A stretch of DNA of 64,000 nucleotides from positions 2,317,223-2,381,222 of the forward strand of contig NZ_ATUG01000001.1 of the NCBI RefSeq assembly GCF_000420085.1, written 5' to 3'. The notes below the pieces were generated by a model that worked only from the letters and a program-made list of their open reading frames with translations, did no database searches and had not been told where the DNA came from. This document shows, piece by piece, positions 1 through 8,025 of this stretch. Both the position numbers and the translations under genes were made by a program. The DNA is from Desulfospira joergensenii DSM 10085. GTDB lineage: Bacteria > Desulfobacterota > Desulfobacteria > Desulfobacterales > Desulfobacteraceae. Positions within the stretch are counted from its first letter, which is position 1, and the number at the start of each line of letters is the position of its first letter.

Positions 1-901
1 TTTCCGGTTGTTCCCTTTCCCGGACTTTGGGGGATCCGGGTTGGGAATCTTCTGGCCGGGAGGGGGAACCGGCCTCTTCTTGGGATGAAGTTTCCAGCAG
101 GACCACCTTTTGATCCGAATGGGTACGGGAGGTCTTCACGTGGGAGAGTGCCGGCCGGACCGCCGGAGTTTCTGCCGAATCGGCTGAATCTGTGGCCTCC
201 TTCCCTGTATTGGCTAACTTCTTTTTAAAATCAATAAAGGCGGCGACGTCCCGCTCAATCAGCCGCTTTTTCTCCTGGAAGGGCATGCCCGGAGTCTGAA
301 CGACCCGTTCAAAATCCGCAAAAACCGAATGAAGAAAAAAGATGGCGTCTTGATGGGCCAAAGCCTTTTTAGAAGCAATATACCTCCCAAGGCTGTTTAT
401 GATTTTCAAAAAAGAATATGGGATTTTACTCGATTTGAACTTTGACATCAGCCGGGTGGTTACTTTATCGAAATCTTCCAATGTTGCATTTGAAATTTCC
501 CAGTCAATGGCAAGAATCACCTCTTTTAAATCCTGCATTTCAATTGCGCTGATCAGGGGAAGGGAGGTGATTTTGGCCTTCAATGCTCTATAGGTGCGGC
601 TCGATTCTGCCAGAATCCCGGCGGCCTGATCTTTATCCAGGTCCGGTTCACAGGCCAATTTTTCAAGATCTTCGGTAATGGCCTTGAGTACGGAAAAAGT
701 ATCTTCATGGACATTTTTTTTCCGGGTGCCAAGGTATCGGCCAAGGGACCGCATCATCTCTATGATGGAAGTCATTGCAGCATTGTCCGGGTGCCGGGCT
801 TTGATCAATGAAAGCTGATCTTCAAATGCATCAACATTTTCATCTTCGATCCGGGATTCCATGGAAGCAATGACCTGTTTGAGTTCAGTTAGCGGATTCA
901 A
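1..901 (-). CDS. Helical protein of unknown function, partial, internally duplicated
   Basis: Open frame on the minus strand that runs off the left edge, so the C-terminus is missing. It starts with TTG at 901, overlapping the TGA stop of the MglA-like gene in a TTGA junction, with AAGGAGG a few bases upstream. About 300 codons are visible without a stop. The first ~230 residues are predicted mostly helical and charged; the rest is rich in Ser, Pro and Glu and looks disordered. Two stretches resemble each other: one around SLGRYLGTRKKNVHEDTF and one around SLGRYIASKKALAHQDAIFF, about 120 residues apart, suggesting a duplicated domain. I do not recognise the family. Its tight coupling to the GTPase suggests an effector or regulator of it, which is inference. 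Confidence 0.75.
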   Translation of the reverse strand, partial: MNPLTELKQVIASMESRIEDENVDAFEDQLSLIKARHPDNAAMTSIIEMMRSLGRYLGTRKKNVHEDTFSVLKAITEDLEKLACEPDLDKDQAAGILAESSRTYRALKAKITSLPLISAIEMQDLKEVILAIDWEISNATLEDFDKVTTRLMSKFKSSKIPYSFLKIINSLGRYIASKKALAHQDAIFFLHSVFADFERVVQTPGMPFQEKKRLIERDVAAFIDFKKKLANTGKEATDSADSAETPAVRPALSHVKTSRTHSDQKVVLLETSSQEEAGSPSRPEDSQPGSPKVREREQPE

Positions 902-1515
902 AAAACCTCCTTAAAAAGCTGATTCTGAACAGATGCCAGGGTTACGGAAATAATTTCTTTCAAAGTGGGGATCACGTTGCCTCCGCTCAAAGCACTGGCT
1001 TCAAAGGCAGGGGCTTTCAACTGGCCGTTGAGGTCTGCCTGCATGGTCTCGGTTGACAGGACCGGAATCTTGGCTTTTTTCAGATCCACCTTGTTATACT
1101 GCATCACCAGGGGCACCTCAAAAAGGTCCAGGCTATAGGAATCCAGGTTCTCATAAAGCTGGTTAAGGGATTCGATATTTTTTATGCGCTGCTCCTTTTG
1201 GACATCTGCGACAAAAACAATGCCGTCCACCCCCCTGAGCACCAGCTTCCGGGTTGCGTTATACTTTACCTGCCCCGGAACGGTGTAGAGCTGAATCGTC
1301 ACGTCAAACCCTTTTATGGGCCCTACATCAAATGGGAGAAAGTCAAAAAAAAGGGTCCGGTCGTCATGGGTTTTAAGACTGACCATCTCTGTCTTGATCT
1401 GATCCCGGTAGGCCTGGTTAATATATTCGAGGTTGGTTGTCTTTCCGCCTCTTCCCGGGCCGTAATAAACGATTTTGATCTGAACTTCTTTGGTTTTAAT
1501 ATTGATGAGCGCCAA
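898..1515 (-). CDS. MglA-like small Ras-family GTPase
   Basis: 205-residue GTPase of the bacterial MglA type, which acts as a nucleotide-dependent polarity or localisation switch in the cytoplasm. The P-loop GPGRGGKTT lies near residue 19, the switch region carries TVPGQ where Ras proteins have DxxG, and NKVDL is the guanine-specificity motif. The stretch DRTLFFDFLPFDVG is also typical of MglA. Start is TTG at 1515 behind a GGGAGGG ribosome-binding site. The gene follows the roadblock gene, the usual partner (MglB) acting as GTPase-activating protein, and its stop overlaps the next start. The family call is firm. What the switch controls here is not known; the upstream periplasmic-binding and HAMP genes point to an extracytoplasmic input. 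Confidence 0.9.
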   Translation of the reverse strand: MALINIKTKEVQIKIVYYGPGRGGKTTNLEYINQAYRDQIKTEMVSLKTHDDRTLFFDFLPFDVGPIKGFDVTIQLYTVPGQVKYNATRKLVLRGVDGIVFVADVQKEQRIKNIESLNQLYENLDSYSLDLFEVPLVMQYNKVDLKKAKIPVLSTETMQADLNGQLKAPAFEASALSGGNVIPTLKEIISVTLASVQNQLFKEVF

Positions 1516-1566
1516 ATTCGCCCTCCCCAGGCCACCCGCATCCGGATGGCCTGATTTTTATGAAAA

Positions 1567-1953
1567 CTATCCCTTGGCCAGGATCTTGCTGATCCGGCCG
1601 ACAGTCTCAGCTACTTTGAGTCTTACCAGCCCCAATGATATGTCTTTGTTGAACATGGCAATCAAAAGGGTATCATCTGTTACTTTGCTGAAATGAATGC
1701 TTAATTTCTTGCCCTTGTGAAACAACAGGGAGAACTCAGATTCACCGACCAGCTTTGCCATTGCGTCAACAGCCGCGAAGTTGCCGGCGGCCAGGGCGGT
1801 AAAGGAGGTGGAGTCCAGACGGGTTTTCCCGTTGTCGTGTTTGGCAATGGCGTTTCCGCCCATATCCATATATATGACATGATCCAGTCCGGCTTCCATG
1901 AGATGGGATTGAATTGCATTGTCGATATAGTCAAGCTGTTCCTGGGTTAACAT
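1567..1953 (-). CDS. Roadblock/LC7 domain protein (MglB-like)
   Basis: 128-residue single-domain protein with the roadblock/LC7 fold pattern: an N-terminal helix, then alternating strands and helices with the conserved stretch around LDSTSFTALAAGNFAA and a strand-rich C-terminal half ending in a helix. MglB-family roadblock proteins dimerise and stimulate GTP hydrolysis by MglA-type GTPases. The ATG at 1953 is the only sensible start. It sits 51 bp upstream of the MglA-like gene and 82 bp downstream of the second PhnD-like gene, all on one strand, so cotranscription is likely. The pairing with the GTPase makes the functional assignment as its partner strong; specificity is inferred. Confidence 0.88.
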   Translation of the reverse strand: MLTQEQLDYIDNAIQSHLMEAGLDHVIYMDMGGNAIAKHDNGKTRLDSTSFTALAAGNFAAVDAMAKLVGESEFSLLFHKGKKLSIHFSKVTDDTLLIAMFNKDISLGLVRLKVAETVGRISKILAKG

Positions 1954-2035
1954 GGCCGATTCCTAACATAGATTCAAAGGTTGTCCGATATAATTCCTGT
2001 TTCCAATCCCGTTCCTTCCCGTGCCCCTGTGAGCA

Positions 2036-2863
2036 CTATAAAAGATTACGGATGATGTCGTACTCCTGGTCCCTGGCCGGTTTAAATCCGGTAACATTCA
2101 TGGCCTTGAGTACTTTTGAATTTTGATCCAGCGACAGCAGTGCCGATTTGATATCCGCTTTTACCCCATCCGGCAGGGAGCGCTTTACCGAGACCGCCCA
2201 GTTGGGCAGCCAGGCACAGGGGGTCATGACCACAATACTTCCCGGCTGGATATAGAAATCTGCCATATGGAGGGCAGACTCCCTTATAAAACCCGCATCT
2301 GCATCACCAATACTCACGGAGATGATGACGTTTTCCTGTTTATTATTGGACGCCTCTTCCAGTTCGCAGTCTTTTTCAACCGAAACTCCGTTTTCCGCCA
2401 GGAAGAGCTTCTGGGAGAGGAATCCCCCGGCCGAGGTCTTACCCACGATCATGATCTTTTTATGCTTCAGATCTCCCAGGGAGTGGATATCCGAGTCCGG
2501 CCGGGTGATGATAATTCCCCTAAACCGGTTTCCGCCCTCTCCTTTTACGGCCATAACCAGGACTTCATGGGTCTTGGACACCTTTGTATACACCAGGGGA
2601 TTTTCATATCCGATTTCAATCTCACCGCTTTTCAAACGGTTTTCATATTCCGTAAAATCCGTGGTCAGGACAGGGCTGACCGTTGCCCCGGTTTCCTGGG
2701 AAATATATTCTGCCAGGGGGGCAATCATGGCCCTGATTTTTTTGGGGTAATACCTTGGCAGCATGGACATCTTATACATGCCTCCGGCCATGGATCCGCC
2801 GGGAAAAACAAGACTCCAGCAGAGCAGCATTAAAAAACAAAAATATGGAAAAATTCTATTCAT
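2036..2863 (-). CDS. PhnD-like periplasmic substrate-binding protein (copy 2)
   Basis: 275-residue protein of the phosphate/phosphite/phosphonate-type (PhnD-like) binding family. The chosen ATG at 2863 begins a clean signal peptide (MNRIFPYFCFLMLLCW then a cleavage region near SMAGG); a TTG at 2905 would put a polar extension in front of it and is unlikely. Family marks include RYYPKKIRAMIAPLAEYI, a TSAGGFLSQKL loop and GDADAGFIRES near the ligand cleft. It is a paralogue of the gene just upstream, with similarity along the whole length. No ABC permease or ATPase gene lies nearby, so it may act as a ligand sensor for the HAMP protein in the same cluster rather than in uptake. Ligand unknown. 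Confidence 0.85.
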   Translation of the reverse strand: MNRIFPYFCFLMLLCWSLVFPGGSMAGGMYKMSMLPRYYPKKIRAMIAPLAEYISQETGATVSPVLTTDFTEYENRLKSGEIEIGYENPLVYTKVSKTHEVLVMAVKGEGGNRFRGIIITRPDSDIHSLGDLKHKKIMIVGKTSAGGFLSQKLFLAENGVSVEKDCELEEASNNKQENVIISVSIGDADAGFIRESALHMADFYIQPGSIVVMTPCAWLPNWAVSVKRSLPDGVKADIKSALLSLDQNSKVLKAMNVTGFKPARDQEYDIIRNLL

Positions 2864-2912
2864 GGTAATCTCTAAGTGATTTCGGGTTGTGGTCTTATTT
2901 TGCAAAGGCAGG

Positions 2913-3731
2913 TCAATTCAGCCCGGCTGCCCTCCGAATCGCGTCATAATCTTCATCGAAAGCATACTTGAAGTGATTGATCTTTAAGGCCTTTATTGCG
3001 GCATGGGTGGTTTGCAGATCCAGGAGTGCCGACGCTATCTTTTCTTTAAGCGAATCCGGCAGGGACCTGCTCAGGGAAAGCGTCCAGTTGGGAAGCCAGG
3101 CGCACCTGCTGATGACCTGTATCTGTGAAACCGAGATATAGGTATCGGTCTGGTGCAGGGCAGATTCCCGAATGAATCCGGCATCTGCATCACCCGTATA
3201 AACCGCCAGGATGACGTTCTCCTGTTTGTTGTCTGTGGCTTCGGTGATATCCATATCGGTTTCAACGTTGATTCCCTGGTTCATCAGGGATAGTTTTTGG
3301 GACAGATACCCGCCGGCAGAGGTGTAGCCGGCAATGGAAATTTTCTTGCCCCTCAGATCGGCCAGGGTCGACAGCCCGGAATCTTTTCTGGAAATGACGA
3401 CCCCCCGGAATCTGTCTATGTCTTTTCCCTTTAAGGCACTGGCAACGGCCTCATGGGCATCTGACACCAGGGCATACATATAGGGACTCTCATATCCAAT
3501 TTCGATGGAACCATTTTTCAACTGTTTTTCATACTGGCTGAAATCACTTAGGATGACGACTTCAATGGTATGCCCTGTTTCTTGCCCCAGGTATTCGGCC
3601 AAAGGGGTGATCCGCCGGTAGATTTCCTCGGGAGAATACCGGGGCTGCATGGACAGTTGATAGGTTTCAGCCCATACCGGACCGGAAAAGGCAATGGTCA
3701 GAATGAGCCATAACAAAGGTATTAAGCGCAT
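2913..3731 (-). CDS. PhnD-like periplasmic substrate-binding protein (copy 1)
   Basis: 272-residue PhnD-like binding protein with a signal peptide starting MRLIPLLWLILTIAFSG and ending near VWA. The ATG at 3731 is preferred because AAGGAG lies 8 bases upstream and it starts directly at the signal peptide; an ATG at 3770 overlaps the preceding stop but would mask the signal. Core motifs match the neighbouring paralogue: RYSPEEIYRRITPLAEYL, EIGYESPYMY, TSAGGYLSQKL, GDADAGFIRES. The two genes clearly arose by tandem duplication. The lack of a transporter and the HAMP protein directly upstream suggest a sensory role. Family confident, ligand and role inferred. Confidence 0.86.
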   Translation of the reverse strand: MRLIPLLWLILTIAFSGPVWAETYQLSMQPRYSPEEIYRRITPLAEYLGQETGHTIEVVILSDFSQYEKQLKNGSIEIGYESPYMYALVSDAHEAVASALKGKDIDRFRGVVISRKDSGLSTLADLRGKKISIAGYTSAGGYLSQKLSLMNQGINVETDMDITEATDNKQENVILAVYTGDADAGFIRESALHQTDTYISVSQIQVISRCAWLPNWTLSLSRSLPDSLKEKIASALLDLQTTHAAIKALKINHFKYAFDEDYDAIRRAAGLN

Positions 3732-3766
3732 GTTCTCTTCTCCTTGTGCAAGATTGAGTGCCCTAA

Positions 3767-4822
3767 TCATTGCTGCATCAGCCGATCCATGGCCGTGTTG
3801 ATGGAAAACCGCATCCGTTCCAGTGAGTCGGCCAGGTCTTGGATTTCTCCTCCCCCTTTGATTTCAATGGGATGGTCCATTTCTCCGATGCTGATTTTTT
3901 CGGCAGCCTGGGTAAGCTTCCGGATGGGCAGGGAAATGGACCGGGCAACCAGATAGAAGCAAAGGCTTCCTCCCAGTACGATTGCCGCCAAAAGGGCCAG
4001 AAGGGGCATCAGACTTTTTTGAACCGCCTTTTCCACATCTGCCGTAAACACGCCGACATGAACCTCTCCGCCGGTCTCCCCAATGGCCACAGCCACGTCA
4101 TGGATTTTTTGTCCTCCCACAATGAAGTTTAGAACACTTTTTTCCGAACCCGTTGGGATTCTGTTCCGGGAGGAGATCTGTTTTGGGAATCCGCTGTTTT
4201 CAATATTTGCCCGGAAATCCGAGTCAAAAAGAGTTTTATTCCCTAGGATGCCGGCAATCACTATCCCCCGGCTGTTCAGGACCGACACATAGGCCACATG
4301 GGGAAGTTTTGCATTGTTTACCGCAGTTTGATTCACCAGCAGATAATTCTTTGTCAGGAGCGGCTGCAGGATTGCCCCGCTGAAGGATTGGGCAATGGAA
4401 TAGGTCCGCAGACTGATCTGGTCCTGCATCATTGAAGGAACATAGGTCATGTATAGAAAACTAAGCCCTCCCCCTGTGATCAGGATGAATGCCAGGAACA
4501 GAAACAATAATTTTTTTCCGATGGTCAGAGTGCCGGACCTTTGATTTCTGGTTGCCGGCGGGTTCTCTTTTTCCCGGCCCACGGAAGAGGCGGGCTCCTC
4601 CCGATTCTCCATTGGATCGGAATTTGGGATGTTTCCGGCAGGTTCCTTTGTCCGGGTTGATGTTTCCCCTTGCCCGGTTTCCCGTTCGTCTGCCTCAATC
4701 CCCGGCTTTGCCACTTCAATGATGGCTTTGCAGTTGGGACAGGCCCCGCGCATCAGATCCTTGGTGAGCTGGGTCTCATCAACCTCCAGCATCTTCTGAC
4801 ATTCTTTACACTGAACAATCAT
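3767..4822 (-). CDS. Membrane HAMP-domain protein with N-terminal zinc ribbon
   Basis: 351-residue protein. The chosen ATG at 4822 follows GGGGAG and begins MIVQCKECQKM; an upstream start at 4876 lacks a ribosome-binding site. Order of parts: zinc ribbon with Cys5/Cys8 and Cys28/Cys31, a polar low-complexity linker to ~100, a membrane helix ~103-124, a periplasmic domain of ~145 residues, a second membrane helix ~271-293, and a HAMP domain to the C-terminus. There is no kinase, methyl-accepting or GGDEF output domain after the HAMP. It heads the PhnD/PhnD/MglB/MglA gene series, its stop overlapping an alternative start of the next gene. A reasonable inference is that it relays periplasmic binding to the cytoplasmic GTPase module. 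Confidence 0.78.
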   Translation of the reverse strand: MIVQCKECQKMLEVDETQLTKDLMRGACPNCKAIIEVAKPGIEADERETGQGETSTRTKEPAGNIPNSDPMENREEPASSVGREKENPPATRNQRSGTLTIGKKLLFLFLAFILITGGGLSFLYMTYVPSMMQDQISLRTYSIAQSFSGAILQPLLTKNYLLVNQTAVNNAKLPHVAYVSVLNSRGIVIAGILGNKTLFDSDFRANIENSGFPKQISSRNRIPTGSEKSVLNFIVGGQKIHDVAVAIGETGGEVHVGVFTADVEKAVQKSLMPLLALLAAIVLGGSLCFYLVARSISLPIRKLTQAAEKISIGEMDHPIEIKGGGEIQDLADSLERMRFSINTAMDRLMQQ

Positions 4823-5164
4823 GGTAACTTCTCCCCGGCACATCCCACGCATGAATAGGATTTGGCCTTGTAACATATAGATGTGTATTCTTGGTGCAAG
4901 GCTCTTTTTTCGGATGAGGTCTTTCTGTTATGCTGATGTCTATCGTCTCTGTTCATTGGGTCTCCATATTATATTCAAGGGTAAATCCTTTCCTTGGGTC
5001 ATTCTTTTTTTTTATCATATCCAGGTACCTGCCTCCGGCTCCGGGCGGCACAAAACCAATCGCCCATAGAGGAAATATCAACATCATGGTGTTATTTCCC
5101 CGCACAAAATCGGCATATTTAACTATTCCAACCCGGATATAAGCACCGGCAATGCCCGGGCCAT
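4823..5164. other. Intergenic region upstream of the HAMP gene
   Basis: About 340 bases between the end of the pseudo-receiver gene and the start of the HAMP gene, both on the minus strand. AT-rich with several T-runs on the plus strand. It presumably carries the promoter of the HAMP-PhnD-MglBA series. I see no convincing gene and no strong hairpin terminator; only a GCCCGGGC palindrome close to the stop of the upstream gene. Confidence 0.4.
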
Positions 5165-6361
5165 TTACTCAGATTTGCCCCCTTTGGTTTTAAAAACCTG
5201 GTCGACAAGATCTGTGGCCTCTGCCATTTGCCAGGAAACAGATTCCCGGGGGGGAGCCGAATCTCTTTCTTTTGACCGGAGTGAAATCATCTTCATATAA
5301 ATCTGCTTCTTATCGGGATCATTGATTCCCCGGACCACGATTTCAATCAGGGCGGGGAGGGATGATTCCGATGGATCCTCTACTCTTATCCATTCCCGGA
5401 CAGCATCCCGGAAAAGGATCTTGGCCATGGGTCCGGCTGTTTTATACAGGGCTGCCTGCATCTCCTGAAGTCTCTCTGACAAAGGGCCTCTGGAAAGCAT
5501 TTCTTCTATTTTGTCCCCGGATATATCCCCTCTGCCCGCCCTGCCCGGTACGGCCGGAGGGCGGGAACCCTCCCTGTTGTCGATTCTTTTGGGGTCCCGG
5601 GCATCCGGTGCATTGGAACCCGGAGCACCCAGTTTCCCAAGTCCCGAAGGATCATGTCCGGATCCGGGCGGAATCTTTTCCGGGACCTTGCCAACGGATT
5701 CATCCATCATCCGGTGGCTTTCCATTAAAAGATGCATCAGGGGAAGGTTGATCTCCCTGCGGTCTGCCCGGCATCCCGCAGTAAGCTTTATATTGGGGTC
5801 GCCCCATTCCATAATCCTATAAAAAGCTTGTTTGCCGTTCAGTTCTCCGGTCCGGGCTCCAATGACCTCTCCATTCATAAAAAAGATCTTGCCCTGGTCT
5901 GTCTCGGTTTGGATACTGAGGGTGCATGTCTTTTGCTCAAGGCTCATAAGCTGAAGAAAAGAGGATAGGGCCACGCCGTGAATGCTGCTCTGGGGGGGCT
6001 GTTTTGTTCCCTGAAAGATCAAATCAACAAGAGCCTCCGTCTCTACCGGCCTGTTCAGGCAATGGGAGATACCAAGGGTTTTTAAATGTTGGACCACCTG
6101 GTCTGAAAAATGATCTGCAATCACTATAATCTGGGTTTCTGGGCTCTGTTTTTTCACATGGGAGACCAGCTTAAACCCATCCGTCTCCGGGGGGTCTACG
6201 CCGGTGATGAGAACGTCAATCTGCCGGGATCCGACAAGCTTGACAGCCATTGCCGCACTCTTCTCCAAAAAGACCCGGAATCCGTCATGGGACCGGAATT
6301 CAGCTGCCAGCCCGTCACGCGTTTCATCATTGCCGTCAACGATTAATATCTTTTTCATCAC
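5165..6361 (-). CDS. Pseudo-receiver plus DUF4388 (PatA-type) protein
   Basis: 398-residue protein. Residues 1-120 have the receiver fold pattern (MMKKILIVDG, then IDVLITGVDPPETDG, IIVIADHF, CLNRPVETEAL), but the expected phospho-acceptor Asp aligns with Gly in the LITG segment, the acidic pair near the N-terminus is reduced to one Asp, the Thr/Ser position is Ala, and the conserved Lys is Arg. It is therefore probably not phosphorylated. Residues ~125-230 match the DUF4388 / PatA-type domain seen with receivers and roadblock-GTPase systems. The C-terminal third is a Pro/Gly-rich linker and a helical segment. ATG at 6361. It lies upstream of the HAMP/MglAB cluster on the same strand and is a plausible regulator of it. 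Confidence 0.78.
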   Translation of the reverse strand: MMKKILIVDGNDETRDGLAAEFRSHDGFRVFLEKSAAMAVKLVGSRQIDVLITGVDPPETDGFKLVSHVKKQSPETQIIVIADHFSDQVVQHLKTLGISHCLNRPVETEALVDLIFQGTKQPPQSSIHGVALSSFLQLMSLEQKTCTLSIQTETDQGKIFFMNGEVIGARTGELNGKQAFYRIMEWGDPNIKLTAGCRADRREINLPLMHLLMESHRMMDESVGKVPEKIPPGSGHDPSGLGKLGAPGSNAPDARDPKRIDNREGSRPPAVPGRAGRGDISGDKIEEMLSRGPLSERLQEMQAALYKTAGPMAKILFRDAVREWIRVEDPSESSLPALIEIVVRGINDPDKKQIYMKMISLRSKERDSAPPRESVSWQMAEATDLVDQVFKTKGGKSE

Positions 6362-6882
6362 AGGTCATTTTTTAAACTAGGTTAATTTACCAAAAGGGTT
6401 CATCCTTCCCTGGAACCGGAAGGGCTATCCCCGCCCAAAATCCAATGAAGCCCTGCAAACGTTTAATTTATCTTTTCATAAGCATAGCAAGACATGTGCC
6501 AATAGCAAAACATGTGCCAAACCCATACTTCCGGATCTATTTTTTACCTTGGAAAGGTTTTCTCTTGAATTGCCGGGTACGATGTGAAATTCCTCTCTTG
6601 TTTTTGCCGGGCCGGACAGGCTTTCAATCGTTCATAAAAAAGGAAAAAAGTGAAGGTTCCCTAAAACAGAACAAATCATGGGAGAGGAGAATTTAATTTT
6701 CTTTGATTTTATCGGTTTTATCGAAATTCCATAAAAATTCCAGGCAAATACCGTCTTGCTAAATCCCCTCATTTTATGATATTGAGGGAGGTTCATTATA
6801 AAAGGGGTAAACATATAAGTATGGGAGTCCGGGGAATGCCCGGAAGTCCATGACATATAAAATTGAACAGGTGTGAGTTAAC
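6362..6882. other. Divergent intergenic region with a tandem repeat
   Basis: About 520 bases between the minus-strand pseudo-receiver gene and carA. It must hold both promoters. Visible structure: a tandem 18-bp repeat at 6484-6519 and a small CCGGG/CCCGG hairpin at 6829-6843 in the carA leader. A short plus-strand frame at 6445-6696 has no ribosome-binding site or recognisable product and is not called. Confidence 0.5.
6484..6519. repeat. Tandem 18-bp direct repeat, possible operator
   Basis: Two head-to-tail 18-bp units, ATAGCAAGACATGTGCCA and ATAGCAAAACATGTGCCA, differing at one base. Each contains the palindrome ACATGT. The pair lies about 120 bp upstream of the pseudo-receiver start and 360 bp upstream of carA. 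A tandem regulator-binding site is one reading; a small local duplication is the other. Confidence 0.5.
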
Positions 6883-8025
6883 ATGAAAGCATTATTAGCC
6901 CTGGAAGACGGCAGGACTTTTCCCTGCAGGAGTTTCACAGGACCGGGAGAAGCCGGCGGAGAGGTGGTTTTTAACACCAGCATGACCGGATACCAGGAAA
7001 TTCTGACCGATCCCTCCTATTCCGGCCAGATGGTCACCATGACCTATCCTTTGATCGGAAATTACGGGGTCTGTCCCGAAGATGTTGAATCGGACCGGAT
7101 CCAGGTGGCAGCCTTTATCATTAAGGAGTACCAGGACTTTCCCTCCAATTTCAGATCCAGGGGCACCCTGGCCGACTACCTGATAAAAGGCCATATTCTA
7201 GGGATCGAAGACCTGGACACCCGGGCCCTGACCCGGCATATCCGTAAATCCGGAGCCCTGCGGGGCGTGATCTCCACATCGGATCTGGATCCCGCTTCCC
7301 TGGTGGAAAAAGCAAAAGCCGTCCCCCCAATGGAAGGCGCAGACCTGGTGGGCAAGGTGACCTGCAAAAAGCCCTATTTCTGGAAGTACAACCAGCCCGA
7401 GTACTTCAGTGCAGACAAACTCAAAGATCCCCTGATCTGGCATTTTCGGGGGAAAAAGCACTCTGTGGTGGCCCTGGATTTCGGCATAAAGTATAATATC
7501 ATCCGCTGCCTGGAAAGGGCCGGGTGCGAGGTTCTGGTGGTTCCGGCCGGGACAGATGCAGAGACCATAAAGGCCTTAAAGCCCGAGGGAATTTTCCTGT
7601 CCAACGGACCCGGAGACCCGGAACCCCTGACCTATGCCGTGGATACCATTAAACAGCTTCTCGGAATTGCCCCCATTTTCGGCATCTGCCTGGGAATGCA
7701 GCTTCTAGGGTTAGCCATGGGGGGCAAAACCCTGAAGATCAAATTCGGCCACCGGGGAGGAAACCAGCCCGTGAAAAACCTGGATACCGGCCGTGTGGAG
7801 ATCACCTCCCAGAACCACGGATTTGCCGTGGACTTAAATACCCTGGACAAAGAAAACTCAATCCTCACCCACATCAACCTGAATGAGGATTCCCTGGAAG
7901 GCCTGAAAAACGACGAAGTCCGGGCCTTTGCCGTCCAATACCATCCCGAAGCTTCCCCCGGCCCCCATGATGCGGCCTATCTTTTTAACCAGTTTGCAAA
8001 AGTGATTGAACATGCCAAAGCGTAA
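6883..8025 (+). CDS. carA: Carbamoyl-phosphate synthase small subunit
   Basis: 380 residues, close to the usual ~380 for CarA. It hydrolyses glutamine and channels ammonia to CarB for carbamoyl phosphate, feeding pyrimidine and arginine synthesis. The N-terminal half is the CarA-specific domain ([22 protein letters not shown]). The C-terminal half is a class I glutamine amidotransferase: nucleophile Cys269 in [10 protein letters not shown], and the His354/Glu356 pair in [13 protein letters not shown] at 6883 after a weak AGGTG site. The stop lies inside the start of carB, so the two subunits are translationally coupled. No pyrimidine-responsive attenuator was recognised in the leader. Confidence 0.98.
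   Translation: MKALLALEDGRTFPCRSFTGPGEAGGEVVFNTSMTGYQEILTDPSYSGQMVTMTYPLIGNYGVCPEDVESDRIQVAAFIIKEYQDFPSNFRSRGTLADYLIKGHILGIEDLDTRALTRHIRKSGALRGVISTSDLDPASLVEKAKAVPPMEGADLVGKVTCKKPYFWKYNQPEYFSADKLKDPLIWHFRGKKHSVVALDFGIKYNIIRCLERAGCEVLVVPAGTDAETIKALKPEGIFLSNGPGDPEPLTYAVDTIKQLLGIAPIFGICLGMQLLGLAMGGKTLKIKFGHRGGNQPVKNLDTGRVEITSQNHGFAVDLNTLDKENSILTHINLNEDSLEGLKNDEVRAFAVQYHPEASPGPHDAAYLFNQFAKVIEHAKA

Noticed and set aside
6445..6696. Plus-strand frame of 83 codons before carA
   Set aside because: No ribosome-binding site and composition typical of AT-rich intergenic DNA.
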